NCBI GenBank assembly: GCA_911728455.2
Contig: OU452227.1
Location: forward strand, 17,500,110 to 17,564,109
DNA length: 64,000 nt
From: Marthasterias glacialis
Lineage: Eukaryota; Echinodermata; Asteroidea; Forcipulatida; Asteriidae
Reading direction: 5' to 3'
Numbering within the stretch: position 1 is the first letter of the stretch; each line of letters starts with the position of its first letter. The translations under genes and the position numbers were made by a program. Shown piece after piece: positions 25,301 to 35,400 of the stretch. The notes under the pieces were generated by a model that was not told the DNA's origin, did no database searches, and was given only the letters and a program-made list of their open reading frames with translations.

Positions 25301-28300
25301 TTGTTATATTACATGCATTTTACTCTATTAGATAGTTGATAAAAACATGGGGAATATATTTCCTTTGTTTTGTAATCCAATAAACCAAATCTGATCACCC
25401 TTTCCTTTTTCCACAACAAACCAAAGAATTGAAAAAGACAAAGCAGATTTGGCAAAACAATTATAGAAAGATCATATCACATCCTTGGAATTAACCAAAA
25501 AATGCTAATGTTTGGGGGACACCATGTGAACACACTTTCCAAGAGTCTGCACCATTCATTGATGAATGTGCCCTTTTCAGGGCCCCCTTTTAAATCCATA
25601 CAACAGGGTTTATTTGGATATTATCATGAACTTAATCTGCTCGGTTCCAAAAACCCTGGGTTCCCGAATCATTCAAAGTCTGCAATATTGAACCCTGTGA
25701 TTTTTGCTCACAGCAATGCACCTAAACTTGTGTTCTTTTCTTGTAGTGAGGAAAGCCACCTCCTGGTGCTTCAACCCCTTTATTCCAACCCTGACCCTGA
25801 CCTATTGTCCAGCTGCCCAAACCATACAGTCTGTATCATGGAAGCTCCAAAACAAACCTTACCGTACAAAGACCTGTACTTTACTCAAAGAAGGGGGAGC
25901 AGAAAAATGGAAATTCCATGTGGATTCAACACAATAAGTGTGTTCCTTTGCTATGTACTACACAGCTAGCATTGCGACAAGTTGGCTAATAATGTTAATA
26001 CACGTAGTGCTGTAGATGAAAACTGAGGAACTTCAACAAATTTTAACACTTGTTAGCATTTGCTATTCAATTATACCATGCTGTTCAATGTCTACCGAAA
26101 GGACTTTGTTGTTGAATGTCCATGGAAGTAGTTTTACTTGGGTAGTTAGGCTACTACATGTTAAATATATGAAGTTGAGAAAACTTGAAATGTATGTGTT
26201 GAGTTGGAAAGCGATTCCAATCAGGTTTGTTTTCTCGAAAGTGACACATTAGTATTAAAAGCAGAAAACATTGTTTCTGTAGGCACCCATTGATACATTT
26301 GACGAAAAGTGAATAATGTTTTAAAATGAAATGGCATTGTCATCTTCATCTGGACCCATCTTCATCAGAAATCTTCAACATCCTCATCACCCTGATAAGA
26401 TTGCTTTGGCTGTGTAAGAACTCAATCCAGCTCAAGCAGATCAAGGAAATTGCTTTCATAAGTACTCGGCTAAAGAGCCTAATTCTGACTGAAAGAATTT
26501 TATTTCAATAAATAAATAATCAAATTCTTACCTTCCCATTTTTTTTCAGGTTGATTACTTGGTAATGGTTCCAATATATAGTTCAAGTCCACAACTTGCT
26601 TAACAATTCCTAAAATATATGAACTGGCCTCAAGAAAGAGAGTTGCTTTTCCATTTTCCGAGCTAATACAGTGAATTTCACTTGCTCCTGTATTCACAAC
26701 CGTCCGATGATCTTTGCCTTCATTCAAAATACCCGGCTTTTCAAGACTTTCTAACACCACAAGTAACTTTAAACTCTTCTGTGTTTCCCTGTAGATATTG
26801 ACTCCGCTGCTTGATGCTGATGTTTTGAAACATGCTAAGAAATTTTCATCTGAGTTGCTTTTTTTAAATGTGATGCGAATAGCGCTCGTCGGAAAGCTCC
26901 ATGTGACATGTCCCCTAGAGCATTGGAAATAAAGCTGTCTCACAAGACGATTGCTGGGATCCTCCAACAGACCACTGGATGAAAAGTAAGAAAAGGAAAA
27001 AAGTTACTTAACACTCCTAAACAAAACTTAAGACAATCTTTCATGATGCACAAAATCAACCAAATACAAGACAAATGTAAAACAATTTCTTAACACTGCT
27101 TAACACAGAATTCTGCGTCTATAACGCCCTGTAAAGTGTGTGATTCTATGGACCGTACACACATAATTCCACAGTTAGCAGAGCCATAAAATTGGGCCAT
27201 GATGTAAATGATTGTACACAAGAAACACAATCAATTTATTCACAAAAACATTGCAGAAGTTTGTTTAATTTTCATCATCACATGCCCAAATATCACCAGA
27301 TGGCTATTACAGTAGTTTAGTCAACTGGTTGGGATTTTTTCCTGGATTTTTTTACACATTTCATCTGCGAGCTTATTTTGATTGTGGCAATCAAAATAGG
27401 CAATGGTGATTTGGAGGTCTTCAAATACTATTTTAGATAGAAGTACTTGTCATGAGGATTGGAACTGGCATGAACTTTATAATCAGTGAGCTATCAGACA
27501 CTACATAGGCCTGTAGTGTTCTTAAAAGTTTTGGAATTTTACTTATCATTCCTTTTGACAACATAAACTTCAATTTCACCTAGAAAATATAGTCATAAAG
27601 AAGTGATTGAAGTTTTGAGAGTGTCAGGTAAGACTTTTCCCGCCAAAATGTATTACATTAGCAGTTAACAGCATGCATGGTTCAGGGAGAGGGCACCAGG
27701 TATTGTGTGTTAACCACAGAGATGTCACATGGCATGACTGTACAAGTCATGCCTGGTGTGATCCTGTGGACATTTAACAAAGCTGCCACAGGGAAGTTCA
27801 TTTAAACTCTGGTCATTCTGTCAGCAGTGCCTTATTGCCAACGTTGCAGAGTACCAGACCAGCAGGGGAACTTGTCTTGGATACATCAAAGGTCACACGT
27901 ATACATGTAGGTCTTGACTCTTCCACCTGAGGAGGTTCTGATAATGGAACAGGTAGGTAGTGGGCCATGAACCCTTTAGGCCTGTACATGGGCAAATAGC
28001 CTATGGATATCAAACCAAAAAGTGAAGGGTCTATACATTGTACATGTACTGTACATGTACTGTAAGGATCGGTAGCCACTTGTACATGTATTGAGAGGTT
28101 AAGATTTGAATACATTTTGTCTGAGGTTCGGTTGTTTGATAAGTTTCTACCAATTATCAAACATAATGTCGAACCCTAACCGTCCCCAACCCTTAAAAAT
28201 CAAACTGCATGTTTTAAATGATTTTGTAGGACAGAGGACTGCACTAAAAAAGATTATTCTCAACATGGGAACAGACATGCCTCCATAACCGGAGTTTAAC

Positions 28301-31300
28301 AGTTTCGGTTTACAATTAGCAAATGGTGTTGGATTTTGTTGTGGAGTGATGAAGGATCCTATTAAATCACTCAAGGGAGATGGGGTATAAAGAAACTACA
28401 TAATCGTCTGCAAATACATCGGCAGTCAAAAATGTATTTAAATGACTGTTTATGATTTGGAGTAGAGCCACTTATTCCAAGAAAATGCATCAGCCTTTAC
28501 CATGTTTTGACATTTGTGAAGTAAGCATGTTTTTTTAATGACACAAACTTAAATGTATTCAATGCCTTCACAATTCCCAGCTTCCTTTTAAAAGTATGAA
28601 CATCTTTTAGTTCTTGGCTCTCTTCTCTCACCTTTTTGGGAAGTTATTTGTTTTAGCCCTCATCAGCATTTGTTGACCAGCGTTTATTTGGTCATGGACA
28701 GTTGAAAGGATAGATCTTACATTTAAATGTGTGGTGAAATCATGTTTCAGGGCTCGAATTACCTACTCAACATGCTGGCCCGCGGCCAATAATCCTCAAA
28801 CCGAAACAAGTCCGGCAGTTTTTCCCGTAACAAATATAAAATGGTACTTTTTAAAATGTTAACTAATTTATCTGTTGTGTATACAAGTCTCATCTAAAAG
28901 GTGACCATAATGGATTTTGTCCTATACAATAATTTCTGGTGCAGTGAACATTCTTTGCTACAAATATCATGTGGCCAAGTGGAGATTTTCTTGAAAGTGT
29001 AGCATTGCGAGAGGAGTCAGAAGTGAGTTGGGTGAGACTGTATTAGCCATGACAGTATGGAAGAGAATATTCGTCAATAAAACCGAATCACAGAACATTT
29101 GGGTGATTGTGGCAGTTATAATTCGGCTTGGAAGAGGTGGACGATGTCAAGAAAGACGTGCGTAGGCACTTTGTTTGTTAGTGTGGTTGGTTGTGTTTGT
29201 ACACAGTTTCAAATGATACCTAATTGCTTCTGATTTTATTTAAAAGTTGAACTGTCACGGTTCACACGTTCTTTATTCCCCTTAATTACTTGTTACTATC
29301 TTGACCAATTTTACTCGGCTAAATGTCTGGACAGTGTGACAGTCAACATCAATCCATTAAACTGCGAATTCAAACAACAACTATTTAGACATTGACTTTC
29401 CTCTCATGTGAGAAAAGAAATACCGGTACCTCGTAGATGAAGCAGGCTTGTTTCGAACTTTAAAATGTCAAAAATGTTTTGGTTCAACAATGTACACGTT
29501 CTCAATTGAGCAGTCATTGTAAGTCCCAAGTCACAGTTCCACCAGTTATGCAACGCCTCTGTTGTCAAAGTCGTTTTCTTCCTTGGCTCAAGCCCTAGAC
29601 TTAATTCTAAACTATCTGTGGTGTGAACACTTGTGGCTCCTGGTAAGGATGAGCTTGATCTTCTGCACTGTTGACTACACTTCCTGTGTTTGTTTCTGAA
29701 GCAGCTGGGTCTTGCTGGGCCCACACCTAAATCCCCATACAATGAAGGATTTAACTTGTTCTAGGTATAAGGTTTCCAGCTTTGCAAGAAGATATTTTGG
29801 AGACGGAGGAGTGCTTCAAGTGTCGTGGCAACTTTTAACCTGGTTGAAATAACCCAAAAATGAAAGGCACTTCGTGGGTCACTGTCATTGCTAACAATGT
29901 GATCATAGAGCAAGGACGGATGTGATCCATGATAATTACTGTTTATAATGGAGTCAACTCGACGCCATGCTGTTGTTTAGTGGTACAATGACAGTGAACC
30001 AAAAACCATTTCAAACAGTGCCAGATAAAATGGGCATGTTGTGAATATCTATGTATTAATTTCTAAAACAAATCCGCTTTTAATGGTGGCTCACTTGACC
30101 AAAAGTGGTATCTGATTTATAAAAGATATGAAACAATATTTCCACTATGGAGTACCACCACCGCGCGATTACAGTTAAGTGGTTTAGCCCACACTACATG
30201 TGCTATAGTAAACCGTCCAAATCCATCCCGGGGCATTGTAAATATGATGACACTTTGTTTTAATAAACTACGCGTGGATAAAGTGTGGGAAATCTTTAAG
30301 CTTTTGTTCAGAAATTTAATTTATATTCAGCAATTCAGAAGAGAACGGCGGCAAGTCGTGCGCTTGACGTGGAGCGTTTGTGCAACGATCACCTGCTCGG
30401 AGTGACTAAGTTTGTGGCCAAGAGCACAAGCCCTGTACCCCTCACCCAATGGTTCCCTTATTCAAAAGGGACGTTTTGGGGGTAAGAAAGCAGCTAGCAT
30501 TATTGTAAGCAATTAATAATGCAGGCAGCAGGGCTGAATAATTGGACGGCACGAGCGTGCCGCTTTATTGTCAAACGTTTCGACATCAGTTACACTCCAG
30601 TGAACTCCTTGATACCCGGAGGAACCACACCACAATTGATATAATAGCCCAGGAAAGAACCTGCAAGGAATGGGGTAAGGGAGGGACTACAGTTTACGAG
30701 CATCATGCGGCGTCTGCTGTTCCGGCATACTGGATTGTAACTTCGCTTGGATAGTTCCCGTATTTTCATTGTTCCTCTCTCAGTTCACAGACCTTGATTT
30801 GTACAAATGGTATATATATTTTTTGCATGAATTTAACATCATAAACGGGAATCCTTTCGCATGTCAGAAGGAAATATGGAAAGGAAGGTACAAAGGCTAG
30901 ACTTGTAGGTCATTCTGATGAAAGGAGGCATCAAAGAATGTGCATACAAAACTCGTGGGTAAATAAATCAGCGACACGGTCCAAAGATCGTGGGCTTGTT
31001 AGCAAACAGAAGCCAGATTTTAAAGGAACAATTTTAACCACGTCAAAAACATTCCTCGGCTTCATCTTTTCATCATCACAATAAAAAGTTGAACGTTGAC
31101 GTTTTGGCCTATGACTAAAACTCAACATTACATTTTACATGCCACAAATATGTTTGTCTCACGATCCTTTGTACCTGAATCACTGCATATCTAAGCGTAC
31201 ATGTGTATGATTTAAGTCAGCATTAATTTTTTAAACCAAAGTGGTAGTTTACAAGAAACTTTCAAACTTTCGTAGCACATTTATCTGGAAACAGGTGGAT

Positions 31301-32452
31301 ACCGCAACTTGTAAATTCAAATTACAGTGGCAACGACCAAGACTATGGGTAACAGGCGTGTCATGGCCGAGCGGTCTGGTGCACAGGACTTAAGTCCAGG
31401 TGTTGGCCATGTCATCAGGGGTGTTGGTCCTAATCCCGGTCATGACACTTGAGCATTATAAAATAAAAATAATGATAATAATTAATAATTGCTTTTCATC
31501 ATCGAGGAACTAATGAGTACCTATATGACTCTTATGAGGACGTGGGAGATTGTTTTGTGATTGATTCAGCTCGATGAGCTACTTTTACACAACAGTACTT
31601 TACAGCAGCACAAGCTGCCAGGCAGAAGCCTACTCGCTCACCAGGCCAAGGAGCTGAGACGGTCATTTAAATTGCCGTCATGATCGTCAAAGATTTGCGG
31701 ATACCGGCGCTTTATATAATTGCCATCGTTGTTATTATTAAGTTAAGGTTATGGTCACTGCTGATGTGAATAACACTTAACATTGAATTAGTCATCATAA
31801 ATACTTAACAAAATCGCGATCGGTCAGACGTTCGCGTGGTAAAGGCAGTGCAACCGTTTACGGATTGGTGATTAATACATTCAATCGTTTGGGGAAACAA
31901 TTAAATAGTTAGTTGTATGAGAAGTAGAGCGTCATCGAAACGAAGTTTAAAGGATGGCATTGGTAGTACTGATTTGACAATTTCCACTCTATTGGGTTTG
32001 AGGGTGATATCGACGTGGGGTGGGTGGTTGGGGTGGGGGTACTAAGACTAAGACTCTAAAATAAGATAAGAGGCTGCGTTTCAATTATTTCCGTGATGTC
32101 TGTCTCCATTTATATTTCTTTGCACAGCAACCCATACCCATCAGCATTCGGCAAGGACCCATTGGTCATGCAGAAGGCGGTAAAACCATAATACTGTAAC
32201 CATACACATGAAACGATGTAACCATTTTGACAGGCTTACGGGGGTCAGCTAGAGATCAACGATATCATATTCATAGAGCATGCAGGACCAGATAAAGTAA
32301 ACATCTTACCTTCCTGACCAATCGCACAGTCCATTCGAATAGTTTCCCTCCACAACATCGGACAAAAAACTTGTCAACAGACCCAGAATCAGGCAAAATA
32401 AAACAACCGGGGGGAAGGGGCTAGGACCTGTGTCTCTTCCGTGCAAGTTCAT
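13030..32452 (-). CDS. METRNL: Meteorin / meteorin-like secreted protein (4 exons, 330 aa)
   Basis: Exons 32310-32452, 26532-26974, 15592-15648 and 13030-13379 join in phase to 330 residues. Vertebrate meteorins (about 290-310 aa) are secreted factors in glial/axonal development, and METRNL also acts in metabolism and immunity. Residues 13-32 are a hydrophobic signal peptide. The mature part has the family landmarks: LCDWSGSGL (42-50), LYFQC (62-66), CKPCNDTE (197-204), FCSSDYAV (209-216), LRCGV (265-269) and LGCSPR (289-294). All ten cysteines expected for the five disulfides can be placed: 43, 66, 96, 150, 197, 200, 210, 267, 291 and 313. The start is ATG 32452 in an ACCATGA context; the frame extends to a GTG at 32515 but has no upstream ATG. 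Compared with METRN/METRNL there is a C-terminal extension of about 15 residues. Which vertebrate paralogue it matches best cannot be told by eye; it may predate their split. Confidence 0.93.
13550..13937. mobile_element. MITE, 388 bp, TACTCTC-ended family (long copy)
   Basis: It starts TACTCTCTAAATGTAATGAG and ends with the inverse of TACTCTCTGAATAATGTAAA. It shares ACTCTCTCGCCCGAGTGGTG and AAGAGTGGTATGG with 8255-8473 but has about 170 bp more internal sequence. Confidence 0.7.
15391..15556 (-). mobile_element. hAT-like MITE copy (GGGCTCGATTTCAC end)
   Basis: The minus strand begins CCACTGGGCTCGATTTCACA and continues with TCTTAATTGCTATAAAGCAA and GTGATGTCACAATA. The plus-strand copy at 52323-52474 has the same order of blocks. 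The CAGGG/CAGTG termini suggest hAT; no clear 8-bp duplication was seen. Confidence 0.6.
15592..15648 (-). CDS. METRNL: Meteorin exon 3 (57-nt exon, CxxC)
   Basis: It encodes CKPCNDTEIMRSFCSSDY (residues 197-214), with split codons on both sides. The acceptor is CTGTTTCTTTTAG and the donor TATG|GTAAGTTTTC. The joints give Asp196 and Ala215, matching the vertebrate PCxPCSDTE...CTSDFAV region. The exon is far too short for an ORF scan, but all three of its cysteines are family-conserved, so the call is secure. Confidence 0.92.
16428..16490. repeat. Fragment of the CAGGCCTG repeat
   Basis: GCAGGCCTGAGGAATGGGCC, followed by CATTACCTTGGTGCCCCTTG, is the inverse of the GGGGCACYAAGGCAATGACC block found at 22370 and 53330. 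Confidence 0.45.
17755..18034 (-). mobile_element. tRNA-Leu-derived SINE, full-length copy
   Basis: On the minus strand: head GTGTTGTGGCCAAGTGGTTA, anticodon region GGACTCAAGCTC (CAA), B-box-like GGTTTGATTCCTGGTC, then TGACACTTGTGTCCTTAAGC. The body ends in AAATGGGTCTC. It is colinear with 5776-6035 to the same 3' end. Confidence 0.82.
18170..18420. repeat. Dispersed repeat, copy 1
   Basis: It shares CCTTCTTGGAACAAAAGGAC, GGGGATTACA and TTTGTGTGGGTGAAACAA-type blocks, in the same order, with 51960-52150. It is a dispersed repeat of unknown class. Confidence 0.6.
19018..19532. mobile_element. MITE-like element, long copy
   Basis: The left end AAAGGCCTTTTCACACTTTT faces a right end whose complement is AAAGACCGTTTCACACTACA, an imperfect inverted repeat of about 16 bp. 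The interior phrases CAGCTCTCAACCCACCTC, GACCAGG and TGTGAAAAGGTCAGACAAAC also occur at 20418-20660, so the unit is dispersed. No transposase is seen. Confidence 0.6.
20418..20660. mobile_element. MITE-like element, short copy
   Basis: It begins TAGACCTTTTCG and ends CATTTTCGCCTTT-like in inverse (plus strand GAAAACGCCTTTATA). It shares GAGAGCTCCCAACCCACCTC and GTGTGAAAAGGTCAGACAAA with 19018-19532, with a shorter interior. Confidence 0.6.
20780..21050 (+). repeat. Dispersed repeat, long copy
   Basis: Starting at AATGGAAGAACTC it runs colinear with 51305-51560 over about 270 bp and ends in CTTGCCTGCCAGAAAGGCCC and TCTTTTTGTAAAC. The unit class is unknown. Confidence 0.6.
21061..21110 (+). 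repeat. CAGGATTTTT / G-run repeat end
   Basis: GGTTCTCCCCAGGATTTTTA is followed by a short palindrome (TTTTTAAAAATCC) and a run of G. It looks like the end of a dispersed element; the other end was not found. Confidence 0.35.
22320..22460. repeat. CAGGCCTG-family repeat copy
   Basis: AGGGGCACTAAGACAATGAC and CAGGGGCATAGAGG, followed by ATTGCCTTCATTGCCTCC, match 53290-53389 closely. A poly-C run (22305-22317) lies directly upstream. Confidence 0.5.
22525..22700 (+). repeat. GGATCCT-type dispersed repeat, copy 1
   Basis: It carries TGGTGTTGGACTTTGTTGGG, GAATGATCCTAGTAAAT and GGGGATTAGGGTT. Colinear copies lie at 28160-28390 and 50345-50605. Confidence 0.55.
26532..26974 (-). CDS. METRNL: Meteorin exon 2 (N-terminal CUB-like half)
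   Basis: It encodes residues 49-195. The acceptor is TTTTCATCCAG|TGG and the donor GGGAAG|GTAAGA. Recognisable meteorin positions include LYFQCSRGHVTWSFPTSAI, LACFKTS..SSGVNIYRE and the EIHC and LFLEA strands, corresponding to the beta-rich N-terminal half of the family. It carries cysteines 66, 96 and 150. Confidence 0.93.
28160..28390 (+). repeat. GGATCCT-type dispersed repeat, copy 2
   Basis: It starts near CGAACCCTAACCGTCCCCAA and contains AACTGCATGTTTTAAATGAT, TTGGATTTTGTTGTGGAGTG and AAGGATCCTATTAAATCACT. The order matches 50345-50605. Confidence 0.6.
31358..31450 (+). mobile_element. tRNA-Leu-like SINE head / pseudogene
   Basis: It begins GTGTCATGGCCGAGCGGTCT, has an anticodon region GACTTAAGTCC (TAA, Leu) and ends CCCGGTCATGACAC. 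The first 8 and last 8 bases pair perfectly as an acceptor stem. The T-loop is degenerate (no GTTCGA) and the variable arm is long and irregular, so it is read as a truncated SINE head or tRNA pseudogene, not a working tRNA. Confidence 0.6.
32310..32452 (-). CDS. METRNL: Meteorin exon 1 (signal peptide, first Cys)
   Basis: It encodes residues 1-47 plus two bases of codon 48. A basic/polar start is followed by a run rich in V, L, F, I (residues 13-32) and then the mature N-terminus with GLCDWSG. The donor is AG|GTAAGA at 32309. The split codon becomes Ser when joined to exon 2, restoring the family's C-x-W-x-GSGL motif. Confidence 0.92.
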
Positions 32453-35400
32453 GGTGTGGATTAGAAGCTGTGCCAGCAGAAGAAGAGGTCTTCGTCTTGG
32501 GAAAGTTCCCGGCACTTGGCGATCACATGTACGGACGTAGGCGGTGTTCAGTATTGATTGTATGCACTGTGTACTAAGTCATGGTGCCACGCAGCCCGAG
32601 TATGGCCTTGCATCAAGCTAGCTCTAATGGCAACAAGCGTTGACAACTTTATAGCAAAGTGATTACGAAGACTCAAAAGTCTACTACAAACGGCAATCCA
32701 TAAGGGTTAGGATGTAATTGCATCGTAATAGAGCTAGATTTTTTCCACCATCGTGAACAGGGTAGGAAGTTCATGGCGATAACAACCGTGCTGGTTGGGT
32801 CCAGATTAAGGATTGTTGCCGTGACACAAGCAAACGCGAGCCGTGTTCACCCGACTTGCTGTACCCGTGACGGCTTATCGCTCACAGATCCCCTCAAAAG
32901 TGTCTGTAAATAACAAATTCCACTTGTCGGGCGAGTTCACTTTTAAATAGGGGTCTGAATTATCTGTCCTTTAGAATTGTTCATTTACCCTTTACGTAAA
33001 GGATGTGAAGTAGGAAACGTAAGGCTCTGGAAAGTGCATTGTGGCATCAAGACCTTTAATTTACTTTGTTTGTATTAGTAACGAAAATTAAAAAATTTCA
33101 GAATTTCATGACGGAAAATAACAATCCCTCTTGACGAATTCATAGAGGCGTGGCTTATTTGCTGATTGATTGATCGTGTACACAAAGGCGTGACGCAGTA
33201 CAAAAGCTGTTCGGCCGCAGTACACGTGCCTAATACGCCGCCGTTGGGTCCTGTTCGGAGTTGATCAACGAACCAAACTGCCTAGAATTATTGAAAATTG
33301 TTGCAACAATAGGTCGTTAGCAGTGCGGTAAATACCAGGCATATGTCTACGGCAGAGGCGCGTGCTGCTGGGTTGTTATTGAACATTGCATAGCCTTTGT
33401 CTAAAATGTTAACGACGTCATCTAAACACAACTGACCAATCACATTCGTCATAAAAGTTTTGCTGGCGGTTTTTTGTAAACGGTTCTTTCCTAACAGAGG
33501 TGCACTCTCGGCAGAATGGGGGTGGGCGATGAGCCCTGCTTATCGGTATAACCTGATTTAAGCTGGTATTATTTCGTGTTATAAACTATAACCGGCAGTG
33601 AGTTTGTGCTCACATTCGATAGTAGTATGGAAATTTAGTACAATCTTCTTGAAGGTTTTCCCTTCATATTTATAGTATGCCTTTTTCGATTATCATTTAA
33701 TTAATAATTTTTGAATTTTAAATGTTAACATTTTCAATTAATGGCACGCTTTCGAGTTAATACCAAAATAGTTACAATAATGATAAAACAAAAACGTTAC
33801 TGTCCCCCAGATTTGCTCAACATTATGGAGGAATTGTTTACTGCATTCGTTCGTCCCCGTTTTTATTGGCACCTGTTTGTTATAGCTCGATGGTTATATA
33901 GAAACGTCGGTTATAGAAACATCTCTCAAATTTCGCTGGGATTTCATCCCTGGAGACGAAACATACTCAAGCTTGTATCTATTTCGATCTGCTATCAAAA
34001 CCCAATCAAAATGTAAATCGATATCCGTGGTCAAACAATACTCTGATAAAATGTGTATCACACCCGGAATCAATTGGTAATCATATAAAATATGTACCCA
34101 AGTAACAGCTGGTTATTTTGTATCTTAGGGTCGATAACTGCATCATCACCACCAGGTTATGCAGAGTGTTAGTGGTTGGCACGGCCTTGATCTTATTCAG
34201 GCAAGCGAGAAATTGTGTAAATCTGATCTCGGTAGAGTCAGCTGGTGCTGTTCGGTTTATCCATATTCATCCATGGTATATCCTCCCACAGCAGGCATGT
34301 TCTGGTTTTTGTTTTTTTGTTGGTTTTTTTGCTGTATGGTGGAGTGCACCAAATACAGTGATTATATTACGCGTGCAACACGCACTTCTGAAGTTGATAT
34401 AATTGTGACCAAACTAGAACTGATGTATGCTAATAATTGTAAATGTCTAATCTAAGCTCATTGATCTGGAATTTATCTGGCTGGAAGGATAACCGTCATA
34501 AACGGTAATTTACTATACCAACTTTTGTATTGACACAACTCGTTCCTTTCCCGCATAAACTCTGATCCACTTCCAGAGCACTGAGTCCGTTTTACTCCAA
34601 CTGAAAACTGTTCATGCTTGAAGTGTTTTCACCAAAATATAAATTCTGAGCAGGGACTTTTTTGTATATAGGTTTCCAAGCACCACTTTTTAGTCACGAA
34701 CCCATTTCCACTCCCCAAGGCCCCTTGGGCCCCGCGGTGTTTGGTGGCTGCACATGCCAGACCTGCCGCAGACAATGTGAGCTACGGATGGCCCAATGAA
34801 GCGAGAGCGGCACGTGACGGGCACCGGGGCAGTGCTCCACTGCACCTGGGGGTTCGTTGTGCTGGGGCCCATGCTTATTATTGTTTCAGGGCAAGGGGTG
34901 TCTGTGTTCAGACATCCCGTAAAAAATGTATGAAGCAGAACCATGGTAGAAAAAGTTCAATTCCATGAGCTTCCAAGAGACAGGTGCACTTAGACATGAA
35001 ACAGGCAGCCCCTGGAGAATTACAGAAAAACCTCTGACATATTAACCTCTTAAAGTGAAAACAAGTTACCGCTAGCCGAGCGTCAACAGAATCCATAAAA
35101 CATCTGAGCATAACTGCCATTCCTATTGACATCTGGTTGAATATTGTATATAGGCTTTTTGTTATTATTACTAGCTTTAAAAAAAGTATTTATAAAATAA
35201 ATGAAAACGGATTCGTGACGTCATGGTTTGATGCCGACAACGAGGCCTATCGTTACCAGACTATCCCATGTTATATCATATCGCAGTACTTTCAAAATGT
35301 CGGACAAGTGGCCTTACTGTTTCGGGTTTGCACGCGAACCATACATTATCTGTTCGTGTCTGTTTAGTTTTGATTGATTCAGTTGTCTCTTTATGCGTTT

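Larger units (their letters stand above)
15649..26531 (-). other. Meteorin intron 2 (10.9 kb)
   Basis: A long GT-AG intron holding a SINE (17755-18034), several MITE-like repeats (18170-18420, 19018-19532, 20418-20660, 20780-21050, 22320-22700), a poly-C run (22305-22317) and a poly-G run near 23425. I found no nested gene. The 155-codon plus-strand frame at 25502-25969 has no recognisable features. Confidence 0.85.
26975..32309 (-). other. Meteorin intron 1 (5.3 kb)
   Basis: GT-AG intron between the signal-peptide exon and the CUB-like exon. It contains the repeat at 28160-28390 and the tRNA-like repeat at 31358-31450. No other gene is supported. The minus-strand frames at 27813-28160 and 29404-29742 show no family features. 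Confidence 0.85.

Noticed and set aside
25502-25969. 155-codon plus-strand open frame inside meteorin intron 2
   Set aside because: No recognisable domain, no splice partner, biased toward low-information composition; longest-frame lengths near 150 codons are expected by chance in 64 kb.
31358-31450. Functional tRNA-Leu gene
   Set aside because: The T-loop lacks GTTCGA, the variable arm is irregular, and the sequence resembles the SINE heads elsewhere in the window.
32453-32515. Upstream extension of the meteorin start to 32515
   Set aside because: The frame is open, but the codon at 32515 is GTG; the first ATG is at 32452 in a good context and gives a normal signal peptide.
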